A DNA stretch of 62,590 nt. It comes from an uncultured Bacilli bacterium (GTDB lineage Bacteria > Bacillota_I > Bacilli_A > RF39 > UBA660). Position 1 is the first letter of the stretch. Each line of letters opens with the position of its first letter. The DNA lies in the NCBI GenBank assembly GCA_934098745.1, contig CAKOPG010000010.1, positions 1 to 62,590 on the forward strand, in the 5' to 3' direction. Below are positions 1 through 9,024 of this stretch, one piece after another. The notes under the pieces were generated by a model. The model made no database searches. It was not told the DNA's origin and was given only the letters and a program-made list of their open reading frames with translations. The translations under genes were made by a program, and so were the position numbers.

Positions 1-2
1 AC

Positions 3-30
3 CCCAGTTGAGTATAGAACTCAACTAGGG
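3..30. repeat. Stem-loop at the window edge
   Basis: Arms AGTTGAGT (6-13) and ACTCAACT (19-26) form a perfect 8-bp stem, extended by CCC (3-5) against GGG (28-30) with one bulge. No clear U-run follows on either strand, so I cannot call it an intrinsic terminator. It lies downstream of the gene ending at 105 and may separate it from whatever lies beyond the window. Confidence 0.4.
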
Positions 31-104
31 TTCAAATAAATTCTATTTAATTGTCTACTTTTTGTTGACTAGTTCAACTATCTAAATCTTTCTTTATAAT
101 TATA

Positions 105-617
105 TTATACTAATTTCCTCTGCATACCCATTACTGGATATTCTCTTGTTTTAGTAAGAACCTTGGTATTATTTTTTCTTACCATATCTTTAATAGCCCA
201 TTTACGCATTCTCTCATCATCTATATTACTTACTTCATAAGTAATACTATCTATCTTAAAAGAACACTTACTATGAATAAATCTCTTAGCATTAACAAGC
301 AACATACTCATCTCACTATCAGATATTACTCCATCATATACTGTTATTCCAAAAGAAGTATCTGATAACATAAATGGTTCACATAATACTGATTTTTCAT
401 CTTTAAACTTCGAAAAAACATATCTACCATGCATATAAACATCTAATAATTCATTTTCACATAAATTCTTATTCATTACCAATATCTTTTGTGAAGAAAT
501 ACCTTCTAAATCCTTTAATTTCTCATAAAGTAAATAAGCAATAGTACTAACTTCACCCTTAATATTTACCGAGGGACAATCCTCATCATCAAGAGTAAAA
601 GTATATATCTTTTTCAT
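105..617 (-). CDS. Hypothetical protein downstream of the division cluster
   Basis: I do not recognise this family. The reading frame is open from 677, but the start at 617 (protein beginning MKKIYTF) is preferred because GGAAG lies six bases upstream, giving about 170 residues. The longer version would overlap the reading frame of the penicillin-binding protein and has no clear ribosome binding site. The protein is soluble, mixed alpha/beta in appearance, without signal peptide or membrane segment, and ends in a basic tail. It immediately follows the class B PBP and is probably cotranscribed with the mraZ-rsmH-ftsL-pbp genes. A link to division or wall synthesis is only positional inference. 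Confidence 0.6.
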   Translation of the reverse strand: MKKIYTFTLDDEDCPSVNIKGEVSTIAYLLYEKLKDLEGISSQKILVMNKNLCENELLDVYMHGRYVFSKFKDEKSVLCEPFMLSDTSFGITVYDGVISDSEMSMLLVNAKRFIHSKCSFKIDSITYEVSNIDDERMRKWAIKDMVRKNNTKVLTKTREYPVMGMQRKLV

Positions 618-678
618 TTCCATCTTCCTTTTTTCACATTGCTTTATAATACTATCACAAAACATTACTTTTGTCAAA

Positions 679-2823
679 CTAATAAATACTCTTAAACTTA
701 ATCTCTATTTCCTTATCTATCTTTTCTCCCGCTAAAATATTCTGTTCATATGCATAACCATATCCCTCTAATTTATATGTAACTCCCATCATTTTTAGTA
801 CCGTTATACATTCTTTATAAGCCATATTACTAAAATCTATCATTGTCTTATCATAATTATCTGTTAAAAGTACTACCAAATCCCCTTTATATACCTGCAT
901 ATCCTTATCAGGATACTGCTTAATAATCTTCTTCCCATCTCCTAAAGTAATAACCCTAATACCTTCATCTTCTAATTCTTTCTTCACTGTTGTTACTACT
1001 TTATTCATATAATTATCTATCTTTATACTCTTTTGTTCTACTTTACTCTCTTCTATATTCAAATATTTAGAAGTATCTACTAAAACATCCTTAATTGCTG
1101 GTGCCATATAATTTTGCCCATCCTTAGGCTTCTTAATAGCCATATACATAATTATTTCTGGATCATCACCGGGATACATTCCAGCAAAAGAATATATATA
1201 TTCTCCATTACCGGTTAAATAATGTCCATTCTCATATATTGAAGCTGTCCCCGTCTTACCAATTAAATCATATCCCTCCATATAATAAGCATATCCTGTT
1301 CCACTACTACTATCTTTAGCTATAACACTTCTTAATAATTCCTTCATCTTATCAACGGTCTCACTACTTACCTTTTTCTCCGTTACCGTTCTCTTATTTT
1401 CTACCACAACTTGTCCATTACTATCTACTATTTTAGATACTATATATGGTTTAACCATTACTCCATCATTAGCTATAATAGTTAGTCCCTGTAATATCTG
1501 AATAGGTGTTACCATTATTCCTTGTCCATATCCCGCTGTAGCCGCTTCCACATCATAATTAAAAGTAATATCTCCCTTTAATTCATTATTTAAAGTAATC
1601 TCCGTCTTCTTACCAAAACCATAATTATCATAACAAGCCTTAAGCTCTTTCTTCGTAATAACATTCTCTAATAAATTAGCTACCCCAATATTAGAAGACA
1701 TTGCAAATCCATAATCATAACTAATAGTTCCCCAACCAATACCATTCCAGTCCTTAATAGTTACCGTATCATTCTCATCTCTTTGAGATACATAAGTCTT
1801 AGAACCTGACATAAAAGTATCACTACCATTATATTTTCCACTATCTACCGCACACATATAACTAAATGTCTTCATTGTAGAACCCGGTTCATAAGCATAA
1901 CTAACAAGTGGATCCATATAATTAGTCAAATTCCTTATATTAGGATCAAATGAAGGTGTCGAAGAATAACCCAGTATAGCTCCCGTTTTAGCATCCATTA
2001 CCCCCATTACTATCCATTCAGCCTGACTATCTTCCTGAGCCTTCTTAATAGCCTTCTCTATAAATAATTGAACATTAGAATCGATTGTTAAATATATATT
2101 ATCTCCATTTATAGCCTCTTCAATATATTCATTAGAATTAGCTATCTTATTTCCTCTAGCATCCTTCTCATACGTAATATAACCACTCTTACCAGTTAAT
2201 TCACTATTATAATAACCCTCTATTCCTAGTTCTCCCACAATATAATTATTTCCATCTATATTCTTATTCTTCGTATATCCTAGTAAATAAGCAGCAAAAT
2301 CCCCATTTGGATAATATCTTTTAGTACTCTTAATAAAATCTATTCCCGGTAAATTTAAATTCTTTATCTCTTCCATCTTTAATTGACTTAAATTCTTTCC
2401 CCCCGTACCAAATTCTACCTGATAAGCATCTTTATTAAGTAACTCTAATATTCTCTCATAAGGCGTATCAATCTTCTCTGCTAACGCCTTCGCCGTAGCC
2501 TCCTTATCCTTAACATGTCTTAAAGTCTTACTATCTTTACTACGTGATTCATCTAAATAAGCAATTAAAGTATAACTAGATACATCTTGTGCCAAAGGAT
2601 TACCATTAATATCATATATAGTTCCTCTTTCTGGCATAATTACCTCTTCTAAAATATTTCTCTCTTTAATAAACTCTGATATCGTTAAACTATCATTAGC
2701 CTTATAATCAACTAATCCCCTATAACAAAGCGTCCCAATAAATATAATAAACAAAAAAAAGACCATAATATACAAACTCTTACTTATCTTAAGTTTATTA
2801 GTATTTATCTTATAGTCTTTCAT
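679..2823 (-). CDS. ftsI: Class B penicillin-binding protein (FtsI/PBP2B type) with PASTA repeats
   Basis: Septal peptidoglycan transpeptidase of 714 residues that cross-links lipid II-derived glycan at the division site. An N-terminal cytoplasmic stretch and one membrane helix (about residues 17-35) are followed by the dimerisation domain. The transpeptidase domain carries the three serine-acyltransferase motifs: STMK (in PGSTMK), SSN (in SSNIGVAN) and KTG (in GKTGTAS). Two PASTA-like repeats follow at the C terminus (from about residue 605), as in PBP2B of Bacilli. It follows ftsL by eight bases and sits at the end of mraZ-rsmH-ftsL, the classical order of the dcw cluster, which supports FtsI/PBP2B rather than the elongation-type PBP. 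Later dcw genes (mraY, murD and others) do not follow within the window. Confidence 0.93.
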   Translation of the reverse strand: MKDYKINTNKLKISKSLYIMVFFLFIIFIGTLCYRGLVDYKANDSLTISEFIKERNILEEVIMPERGTIYDINGNPLAQDVSSYTLIAYLDESRSKDSKTLRHVKDKEATAKALAEKIDTPYERILELLNKDAYQVEFGTGGKNLSQLKMEEIKNLNLPGIDFIKSTKRYYPNGDFAAYLLGYTKNKNIDGNNYIVGELGIEGYYNSELTGKSGYITYEKDARGNKIANSNEYIEEAINGDNIYLTIDSNVQLFIEKAIKKAQEDSQAEWIVMGVMDAKTGAILGYSSTPSFDPNIRNLTNYMDPLVSYAYEPGSTMKTFSYMCAVDSGKYNGSDTFMSGSKTYVSQRDENDTVTIKDWNGIGWGTISYDYGFAMSSNIGVANLLENVITKKELKACYDNYGFGKKTEITLNNELKGDITFNYDVEAATAGYGQGIMVTPIQILQGLTIIANDGVMVKPYIVSKIVDSNGQVVVENKRTVTEKKVSSETVDKMKELLRSVIAKDSSSGTGYAYYMEGYDLIGKTGTASIYENGHYLTGNGEYIYSFAGMYPGDDPEIIMYMAIKKPKDGQNYMAPAIKDVLVDTSKYLNIEESKVEQKSIKIDNYMNKVVTTVKKELEDEGIRVITLGDGKKIIKQYPDKDMQVYKGDLVVLLTDNYDKTMIDFSNMAYKECITVLKMMGVTYKLEGYGYAYEQNILAGEKIDKEIEIKFKSIY

Positions 2824-2831
2824 ATTATCAC

Positions 2832-3125
2832 CTATTCTAATACAGATTTAATATTATTATTATTATATTGAAGTCCCATCTCTGTACTAACTTCCTGTAT
2901 CTTATCTAAAGAAACCATCTCATTAATCTTCATAACTAAACTCTGATTATCTTCTGTATCATCTTTTATTGTACCACTAAGTTCCTGTATTTCCAAATTA
3001 ATTTTTCCCATCATGGCATTACTATAAATAATTCCTGTTACTAAAAACACTAATGTAACTATAAAGAAACGATATAGTCTCTTCTCAAACTTCATAGCCT
3101 TATTAACCTTTTTCTTCTTTCTCAT
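2832..3125 (-). CDS. ftsL: Cell division protein FtsL-like
   Basis: A 97-residue bitopic membrane protein: very basic N-terminal cytoplasmic tail (MRKKKKVNK), one membrane helix (about residues 20-40) and a short extracytoplasmic helical segment. This is the FtsL/DivIC architecture; the family helps recruit and activate the septal PBP-FtsW pair. Sequence conservation in the family is low, so the assignment rests on topology, size and position between rsmH and the class B PBP. The start codon lies close behind the rsmH stop codon (TGA), so translation is probably coupled. Confidence 0.85.
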   Translation of the reverse strand: MRKKKKVNKAMKFEKRLYRFFIVTLVFLVTGIIYSNAMMGKINLEIQELSGTIKDDTEDNQSLVMKINEMVSLDKIQEVSTEMGLQYNNNNIKSVLE

Positions 3126-3130
3126 TATTA

Positions 3131-4054
3131 TCAGTCCCTTATCTTTTCTACAACTCTAAGTCGCGCACTTCTAGCTCTATAATTATCTTCAAGTTCCACC
3201 TCATTTGGTACTATCCCCTTACTAACTATCCTTAATTTAGGTAAATACTCTTCTGGTACACTTGGTAATTTAACAAATTTACGATCTATTTCACTATATT
3301 TCTTAAATATATTCTTAACTATTCTATCTTCTAAAGAATGAAAAGTAATTACACAAAGCCTTCCCCCTACCTTAAGTAAGTCTATTGCTTGTTCTATTCC
3401 GGTTTCTAATACTCCCAACTCATTATTAACTTCAATCCTAATAGCTTGAAAAGTTTTTCTAGCCGGATGCCCGGAACGTAGTTCTTTAAAAGGCATACTT
3501 GCTTTAACTATCGCTACAAGTTCTAACGTTGTCTCAATATTCTTATTTTCTCTATATTTAACAATATTTCTTGCTATACTAGTGGCATATTTCTCTTCCC
3601 CATAATCACGAAGTACTCTAACTAAATCTTGATAAGTATAATTATTTACAAGTTCATATGCCGAAAATTCCTTATCCGTATCCATCCTCATATCGAGTCT
3701 CGCTTCATTATGATAACTAAATCCACGATAATCTTCATCGAGTTGCATACTAGAAACTCCAATATCAAATAAGATTCCATCTACTTTACTAACATTCTCT
3801 TTATTCAAACATTCCCTCATATTAGCAAAATTACTCTTAATAATCTTATAATTATGATATTCTTTTAATCTCTCTTTACTATAATTAATCGCCTCATTAT
3901 CTTGATCAAAGGCGAAGAGAAACCCCTTACTTATTCTCTTTAAAATCTCTAAGCTGTGTCCTCCGAAGCCCAAGGTAGCATCGACATAAATTCCACTTTC
4001 ACAAATATTTAAGTTTTCAATACTTTCTTCTAGTAATACACTTTTATGTTTCAT
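3131..4054 (-). CDS. rsmH: 16S rRNA m4C1402 methyltransferase RsmH
   Basis: S-adenosylmethionine-dependent methyltransferase (MraW) that N4-methylates C1402 of 16S rRNA in the ribosomal P site. The N-terminal hallmark HKSVLLEES is followed by the SAM-binding loop DATLGFGGHS, and later by FHSLEDRIVK. The frame is open further upstream, but the start at 4054 (MKHKSVLL) matches the family N terminus and has GGGGA a few bases upstream inside the mraZ end. This gives 307 residues, close to the family norm. The gene overlaps the 3' end of mraZ by 11 bases. It ends with TGA after a normal C terminus. Confidence 0.96.
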   Translation of the reverse strand: MKHKSVLLEESIENLNICESGIYVDATLGFGGHSLEILKRISKGFLFAFDQDNEAINYSKERLKEYHNYKIIKSNFANMRECLNKENVSKVDGILFDIGVSSMQLDEDYRGFSYHNEARLDMRMDTDKEFSAYELVNNYTYQDLVRVLRDYGEEKYATSIARNIVKYRENKNIETTLELVAIVKASMPFKELRSGHPARKTFQAIRIEVNNELGVLETGIEQAIDLLKVGGRLCVITFHSLEDRIVKNIFKKYSEIDRKFVKLPSVPEEYLPKLRIVSKGIVPNEVELEDNYRARSARLRVVEKIRD

Positions 4055-4487
4055 CATCAAAATCCCCATCAAACAAGTTTTCCGATATCTCATCCAACTT
4101 TTCATAGTTTTCTTCCATTAGATTATTCATTTTATCTAAATCCCAAATTTCTAGACGATCATTAACCCCAATGATTGCACATTCTTTTTTTAATCCCGCA
4201 TATAAAGTTAAAGCGGATCCTAAAGTGATTCTACCTTGTTTATCGAACTCACATACAGTGGCACTAGCTAAGAAAAATCTTGTAAAAGTTCTCGCATCTT
4301 TCTTAGTAAATGGAAGTTTCTTAAGCTTGTTAATAATTTTTTCCCATTCCGGTAAAGAATAAATAAATAAACATCCATCTAATCCTTTCGTAACTACAAA
4401 ACTATTTCCAATCTCTTCTCTAAATTTTGAAGGAATTATTAATCTTCCTTTTTCATCAATATTATGATGATATTCTCCAATTAACAT
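4044..4487 (-). CDS. mraZ: Transcriptional regulator MraZ
   Basis: First gene of the division cluster and, in the family, an autoregulator that binds repeats in its own promoter. The 147-residue protein has the two SpoVT/AbrB-like halves: GEYHHNIDEKGRLIIPSKF near the N terminus and CEFDKQGRITLGSAL in the middle. The start MLIGEY at 4487 is chosen over one four codons upstream because it matches the family and follows GGGGGA at the right distance. Three tandem GTGG-containing decamers lie immediately upstream (see the operator entry), which supports MraZ-type autoregulation here. Confidence 0.95.
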   Translation of the reverse strand: MLIGEYHHNIDEKGRLIIPSKFREEIGNSFVVTKGLDGCLFIYSLPEWEKIINKLKKLPFTKKDARTFTRFFLASATVCEFDKQGRITLGSALTLYAGLKKECAIIGVNDRLEIWDLDKMNNLMEENYEKLDEISENLFDGDFDDET

Positions 4488-4490
4488 ACT

Positions 4491-4520
4491 ATCCCCCACT
4501 TTCTTCCACTATTCCCCACT
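4491..4520 (-). promoter_or_regulatory. MraZ operator: three 10-bp tandem repeats
   Basis: On the minus strand three decamers, each starting AGTGG (revcomp of 4491-4500, 4501-4510, 4511-4520), follow each other exactly with GTGG every 10 bp. MraZ proteins are known to bind repeated GTG(G)-type boxes with helical spacing upstream of mraZ. The repeat nearest the gene overlaps its Shine-Dalgarno sequence, so binding could affect both initiation and translation. Confidence 0.8.
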
Positions 4521-4524
4521 TGCA

Positions 4525-4558
4525 ATTATATTTTATAATAAAAGAAACCATTTGTAAA
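4525..4558 (-). promoter_or_regulatory. Probable mraZ promoter
   Basis: On the minus strand TTTACA is followed after 17 bases by TAAAAT, ending just upstream of the MraZ boxes; a second AT-rich hexamer TATAAT lies five bases further. The element overlaps the terminator hairpin of the upstream gene. Assigned by eye. Confidence 0.5.
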
Positions 4559-4578
4559 TACTTTTCAAATAGTTTCTT
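4542..4578 (-). terminator. Terminator of the 795-residue repeat gene
   Basis: Arms AAGAAACCATTTG (4542-4554) and CAAATAGTTTCTT (4566-4578) pair with one mismatch; on the minus strand the stem is followed by TTTTATT. It ends the upstream gene and overlaps the mraZ promoter region. Confidence 0.65.
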
Positions 4579-4591
4579 ATCCAGTTTACAC

Positions 4592-6979
4592 TTAATTTAT
4601 CTTTTCTCTTATTTTTTTCTTACAACTATCTACCGATAATTTTTTCCCAATTGCCATCTTTAATACTTCTATTGAAACCCTATCATTAATACAACTAGCA
4701 TCATACTTCTTAGCATACTTCATAAATTCTTGATAACTCATGTCGTAGTAGTTACAAAAATCAATTATTTCTTGTTTTACCCAGCCAACTCTCTTTCCAA
4801 AATTAGCACATATTCTAGCCATATTCTTATCTAGTATTCCTTTATCATTACAACCAACCTCTTCATATAACATCTTACGTATACTACTACCCTTCACCCA
4901 TTTTTGTTTATTTCTTATTTTAACTTTTTCCACCATGTCATATACATTTTCTAAGACATCTTCAGGAATATCATAACTACCAGTTTCTTCATATATATTA
5001 ACATAATTTAAAAACTCTTGATAACTTATGTCGTAGTAGTCACAAAAACTAATTACATCACTTTTCGAAAAATTAACCCCTTCACCATAAATAGTACATA
5101 TTCTAGCCATATTTCTATCTAATATTTTTTCACTATCACAGCCAACTCTCTCATATAGCATCTTACGCATATTACTACCATTTATCCACTCGTTTTTTCT
5201 TTTCTCTCTAACTATTTCTACTAAATCATCAGCAACTTTTAATATCCCATCAGGAATATTATAACTTCCAGCTTCATTATACATTTTAACATAATCTAAA
5301 AACTTCTGATAACTAATCATATAGTAATCACAAAAACCAACTATATCTTTTCTATCAAAATTAACTCTTTCACCAAAAGCCGCACATATCATCGTCATTA
5401 ACTTTGACATCTGTTCTTTTCTATTTTCTAATACTTCGTCATTTTCATTAGTAGTTTCAGTTCTACCTTTTTCTTCATCCCTTTGTGAAGTACTATATCC
5501 CAAAACATCATCCATATATTCATAAAAATAATCATAATAAGCCTTTAAACTCATATTTAATCTCAAAGCTTTTTGACGAATCTTATTTATATCATTTTTA
5601 ACCATTATCGTATATTCATATATTTCTCTAGATAAATTTCTCATACGTGGTTCAGCCGATATTTCTGCATATTCATTTATTCTCGTTTCAATAACTGCCC
5701 TTAATAATTCTTTATCAGTAATAATACCCATATTATCATCATCTTTATATCTTTCAATATATCGCTTAAATTCATCTAAATATATCTGATAATATTTACA
5801 AAACATTCTTATTTCATTCATATCATGTTCTACCATCGAATCAAATTCATGACATACATAAGCCATATTTTTTTCATATAAAGCATAATCTTTACCAAAT
5901 ATTGTATACAACATTTCATGCATTCTACTTTCTTCCAACCATTTTTCTAATTCTTTCTTTCGCTGACTCTCATTTCTAATTCTTCTAATCTCCATCTTCT
6001 TCTTATCAAGTTCTTCAGATGAATTATCCAAATCTACTCTAAAATAATCATATAAATAAGTCATCAATGTATTATAATATATTCCCATAGATATCGCTAA
6101 TTCATTTAATTTATCTACATCATAATCAACCATTTCGGCATATTCATATATTTTCTTTCTTCTTAAAGCCGCCTTCTCTTCATCACACTTCTTATCTATT
6201 TCAGCATTATTCCATCCATATAATTTAAAAGAATCATTCCCAAGTACTGAAGTAGCATATCTTTTAGCATAATTATTAAATCTTCTATATGGTATATTTA
6301 ACTCTTTAACATATTTCAAAACTCTATCTCTATTAAAAGAAACCCCCTTAGCATATTCATAAAAATGTTTTCCTAATTTTAAAACAAATTCACTATAAGT
6401 TCCCTCTCCTAAAGAAGTATATAATTCCCTTATTGAAACCAACGAATCTAAAAGTTTCTTTAATTCTGTATTTCCTCGTTTCTCTTCCATATCAATTTTC
6501 TTTTCCAAAAGAAAGTTCTCTATCATTAAAAGATATTCCTCATATGTTTTTCCCAAATCATTAAGATAATATTCTTTAGCATAATCTTTAATTCTCTTCT
6601 CAGATAAACCAATCTCTTTAGAATATTCCTTTATTCTAACTGAGGAAAAACCTACCTCATAAGCATGATCAAAACAGTCTTTTCGGACCATTTTTAAAAA
6701 TTCATTATAATCTTCTTCACCCAATCTCAAATAGTAATCTAGCCTTCTCTTATCATTTTTAATCCATCTAGTTACCTCTTGCGGAATATTACAAGATAAT
6801 TCTAATCTATAAATAGTTCCCCATAAATTATCTGAAACAATACTACCAGCATATCTTGAAGCCCTATCAATAATATCTTGATAACTTACTCCTAAATCCA
6901 TAGCTAAAGAAACTATCTTTTCTTTATCATAATTAAATAAATTACAATATTCATAACACTTTTTATCTATTTCTTCCAC
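4592..6979 (-). CDS. Large helical-repeat protein of unknown function
   Basis: 795 residues, no signal peptide or membrane helix, rich in Tyr, Lys, Glu and Asp. I do not recognise a named family. A loosely conserved unit recurs through the whole protein: an aromatic-rich helix, a short turn containing a GISYQ-like motif (GVSYQDI, MISYQKF, DISYQEF, DMSYQEF), then a helix ending in Y(A/V)..Y. The last third holds three strongly similar units of about 105 residues, each with FC(D/N)YY, SYQ(E/K)F, and R(K)MLYE.VGC...ILD(R/K)NMARIC. The fold is probably an all-helical solenoid or a string of HTH-like units. It is a single transcription unit with its own terminator, upstream of mraZ. DNA, RNA or protein binding would all be possible. 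Confidence 0.75.
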   Translation of the reverse strand: MEEIDKKCYEYCNLFNYDKEKIVSLAMDLGVSYQDIIDRASRYAGSIVSDNLWGTIYRLELSCNIPQEVTRWIKNDKRRLDYYLRLGEEDYNEFLKMVRKDCFDHAYEVGFSSVRIKEYSKEIGLSEKRIKDYAKEYYLNDLGKTYEEYLLMIENFLLEKKIDMEEKRGNTELKKLLDSLVSIRELYTSLGEGTYSEFVLKLGKHFYEYAKGVSFNRDRVLKYVKELNIPYRRFNNYAKRYATSVLGNDSFKLYGWNNAEIDKKCDEEKAALRRKKIYEYAEMVDYDVDKLNELAISMGIYYNTLMTYLYDYFRVDLDNSSEELDKKKMEIRRIRNESQRKKELEKWLEESRMHEMLYTIFGKDYALYEKNMAYVCHEFDSMVEHDMNEIRMFCKYYQIYLDEFKRYIERYKDDDNMGIITDKELLRAVIETRINEYAEISAEPRMRNLSREIYEYTIMVKNDINKIRQKALRLNMSLKAYYDYFYEYMDDVLGYSTSQRDEEKGRTETTNENDEVLENRKEQMSKLMTMICAAFGERVNFDRKDIVGFCDYYMISYQKFLDYVKMYNEAGSYNIPDGILKVADDLVEIVREKRKNEWINGSNMRKMLYERVGCDSEKILDRNMARICTIYGEGVNFSKSDVISFCDYYDISYQEFLNYVNIYEETGSYDIPEDVLENVYDMVEKVKIRNKQKWVKGSSIRKMLYEEVGCNDKGILDKNMARICANFGKRVGWVKQEIIDFCNYYDMSYQEFMKYAKKYDASCINDRVSIEVLKMAIGKKLSVDSCKKKIREKIN

Positions 6980-7035
6980 AGTTTCCCTCTTTTCAACTAG
7001 CTTAGTATTTTATCACAAAATAAAAAATATCACAA

Positions 7036-7056
7036 GAAAAAAGCACTATTTAGTGC
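7036..7056 (-). terminator. Terminator of the hisS operon
   Basis: GCACTA (7043-7048) and TAGTGC (7051-7056) form a tight hairpin followed on the minus strand by TTTTTTC. The hisS stop codon lies inside the stem. Confidence 0.8.
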
Positions 7057-8326
7057 CTTTATCCAAATATTTAATAAGTTCTTCTTTTGAATAACTATAT
7101 TCTTTCTTCTCTTCCATATTCTTAATCTTATAAATTCCCGTCTTAACTTCATCTTCCCCAATAATCATTACATATTTAATATTCTCATTATCAGCATATT
7201 CAAAACATTTACCAATCTTTTTCTTCTTCATCTCGATTAATACTCTATATCCCATATTTCTAAAAACATCAGCTAGTTTCAAACATGCAATATTCTCATT
7301 AAGTGGTACCATATAAATATCTATAAGCCTACTACTAGTTTGTTCCTCTTTTAAAATAGCAAATATTGGTTCTAATCCAAAAGATAATCCTACTGCTGGA
7401 TAACTATTACCATTATCCATAAAATTAGTAATTATCTTATCATATCTTCCGCCACCACCAATAGCACAAGTAAGTCTTTTCTTCTTATCAAAAAATTCAA
7501 AAACGATACCCGTATAAATCGATAACCCTCTAGCTAAAGTAGGGGTAAAAAAACAACTATCAGCTATTCCTAAACCTTCTAAATAATCATTTATCTCCTT
7601 AAGTTCAGCTACTCCAGAATCTATAAGTTCATTCTCACTTCTAATAGTTTCATAGTAAGCTAAATCTTTATTAAACAAACTCATCAACATTTCTATCTTA
7701 CTATCATCTATCATCTCACTTCTAAGCATATCCTTAATATCAGCTAGACTAACCTTCTCCATCTTATCAATTATTCCAATAACATTATCAGTCTTATCAC
7801 GATCTATTCCTGATTTAAGTATTAACCCACTCATAAGCTTTCTATTATTATATTTAACTATTACCTCTATTCCTAACTTCTTATAAGTATTAATCGCCAT
7901 AAGTATTTGTTCAGCTTCAATAAAACGATTATCTAGTCCAACAACATCGATATCACATTGATAAAATTCTCTAGCTCTTCCCGTTTTAACTGGACCATTT
8001 CGAAATACTTTCCCTATCTCATATCTCCTAAAAGGAAGTGTTAATCCTTTATTTAAACCTACTACCTTACAAAAAGGCACTGTTAAATCATATCTAAGTC
8101 CTAAATCACGTTCCCCTTGATCCGTTAAACGATATATCTCATTTAATATCTCGGCATCATCACTATATTTATAACTAAGTAAATCATAATAATTAAGCAA
8201 AGAAGTCTCAAGTGGTAAATAACCATATTCTTCAAAACTAGTTCTCAATGTATTTATAATATCATTTCTTATCTTCATATCTTTGGGCATAAAATCAAAA
8301 GTACCCTTAACATTCATCAATTTCAT
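7046..8326 (-). CDS. hisS: Histidine--tRNA ligase
   Basis: Class II aminoacyl-tRNA synthetase charging tRNA-His with histidine. Of 426 residues, the catalytic core shows motif 1 region KGTFDFMP, the motif 2 region RRYEIGKVFR with GRAREFYQCD, the histidine-recognition sequence LARGLSIYTG and the motif 3 region AVGLSFGLEP. A C-terminal anticodon-binding domain begins near residue 335. The motif 2 loop (RNGPVKTGRAREF) differs from the textbook RREKPQAGRYREF form but is seen in related Firmicutes sequences as far as I recall. It is the last gene of a three-gene unit with a glycosyltransferase and a protein of unknown function. No T-box leader is visible. Confidence 0.93.
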   Translation of the reverse strand: MKLMNVKGTFDFMPKDMKIRNDIINTLRTSFEEYGYLPLETSLLNYYDLLSYKYSDDAEILNEIYRLTDQGERDLGLRYDLTVPFCKVVGLNKGLTLPFRRYEIGKVFRNGPVKTGRAREFYQCDIDVVGLDNRFIEAEQILMAINTYKKLGIEVIVKYNNRKLMSGLILKSGIDRDKTDNVIGIIDKMEKVSLADIKDMLRSEMIDDSKIEMLMSLFNKDLAYYETIRSENELIDSGVAELKEINDYLEGLGIADSCFFTPTLARGLSIYTGIVFEFFDKKKRLTCAIGGGGRYDKIITNFMDNGNSYPAVGLSFGLEPIFAILKEEQTSSRLIDIYMVPLNENIACLKLADVFRNMGYRVLIEMKKKKIGKCFEYADNENIKYVMIIGEDEVKTGIYKIKNMEEKKEYSYSKEELIKYLDKGTK

Positions 8327-8346
8327 CTATATCATTCCATTCTCTA

Positions 8347-9024
8347 TTATCTCTTCATTCCTATATTCGGATAATTACTAACCTTATCAATATCTAAAGT
8401 CATATTTTCATCACTCATCTCTCTAAGTAAAATATCCCCTTTACTTTCTTTTATAGAAGTAGCTATCTCTTTTAAAGTATTAAAATATAAAATTAAATCC
8501 TCCACATCCTTATTTCCAATAGCATTATTTAAGTTAATTCGTTCCATCAGCTTAATTAATCTAATATCAATCGCTCTAAAATCCTCCGGCCTAACTAATC
8601 TTTCCGCTAAAAATTCATTACCATAATGTCTTGCATTACGACGAGCTACAACACTACTAGCAATATTAATATCCACCTTTGAAGTCATAAATGGATCATA
8701 TTCCTCTTCATCACGATACAAATCTGTCAATCCTACTACCGCCAAAGATACAAAATCTATTCCATTAATATGTGATGAAGTATCACTAAATCTATCCAAT
8801 TCTTCCTTCGTAAATTTTCTTATTCCTAACCTATTTAATTCACTCAAAGAAAGAATACCATTTCTTACTACACTAGGAGTTCTAGGAAAATCAGCATTAT
8901 GATGATATCTTGCATCGCTAACATTAACGCTACCTATTCTCGAATCATTAAAAGTATCTCTAATAAATTCCTTAACCTGTTTAGCGTTATCTAATACTAC
9001 ATTCTTCTCTTCCATCTTACTCAC
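8347..9024 (-). CDS. Uncharacterised protein, possible ADP-ribosyltransferase-like fold
   Basis: 225-residue soluble protein that I cannot assign with confidence. The order of three features resembles ART-fold proteins such as DarT or KptA: a His-containing N-terminal strand (RYHHNADF) running into RNGILSLSEL, a central VSLAVV strand, and a late segment NEFLAERLVRPEDFRAID reminiscent of the strand carrying the catalytic Glu. No partner antitoxin or macrodomain gene is adjacent. It overlaps the upstream glycosyltransferase by eight bases and precedes hisS by 20, so the three genes form one unit. It could equally be an unrelated housekeeping protein. Confidence 0.5.
   Translation of the reverse strand: MSKMEEKNVVLDNAKQVKEFIRDTFNDSRIGSVNVSDARYHHNADFPRTPSVVRNGILSLSELNRLGIRKFTKEELDRFSDTSSHINGIDFVSLAVVGLTDLYRDEEEYDPFMTSKVDINIASSVVARRNARHYGNEFLAERLVRPEDFRAIDIRLIKLMERINLNNAIGNKDVEDLILYFNTLKEIATSIKESKGDILLREMSDENMTLDIDKVSNYPNIGMKR

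Noticed and set aside
4055..4105. Upstream start of rsmH
   Set aside because: The extra 17 residues are the mraZ 3' end read in another frame; the family N terminus MKHKSVLL and the RBS fit 4054.
8327..8346. T-box leader for hisS
   Set aside because: hisS is inside a three-gene unit with a 20-base gap upstream and there is no room for a T-box.
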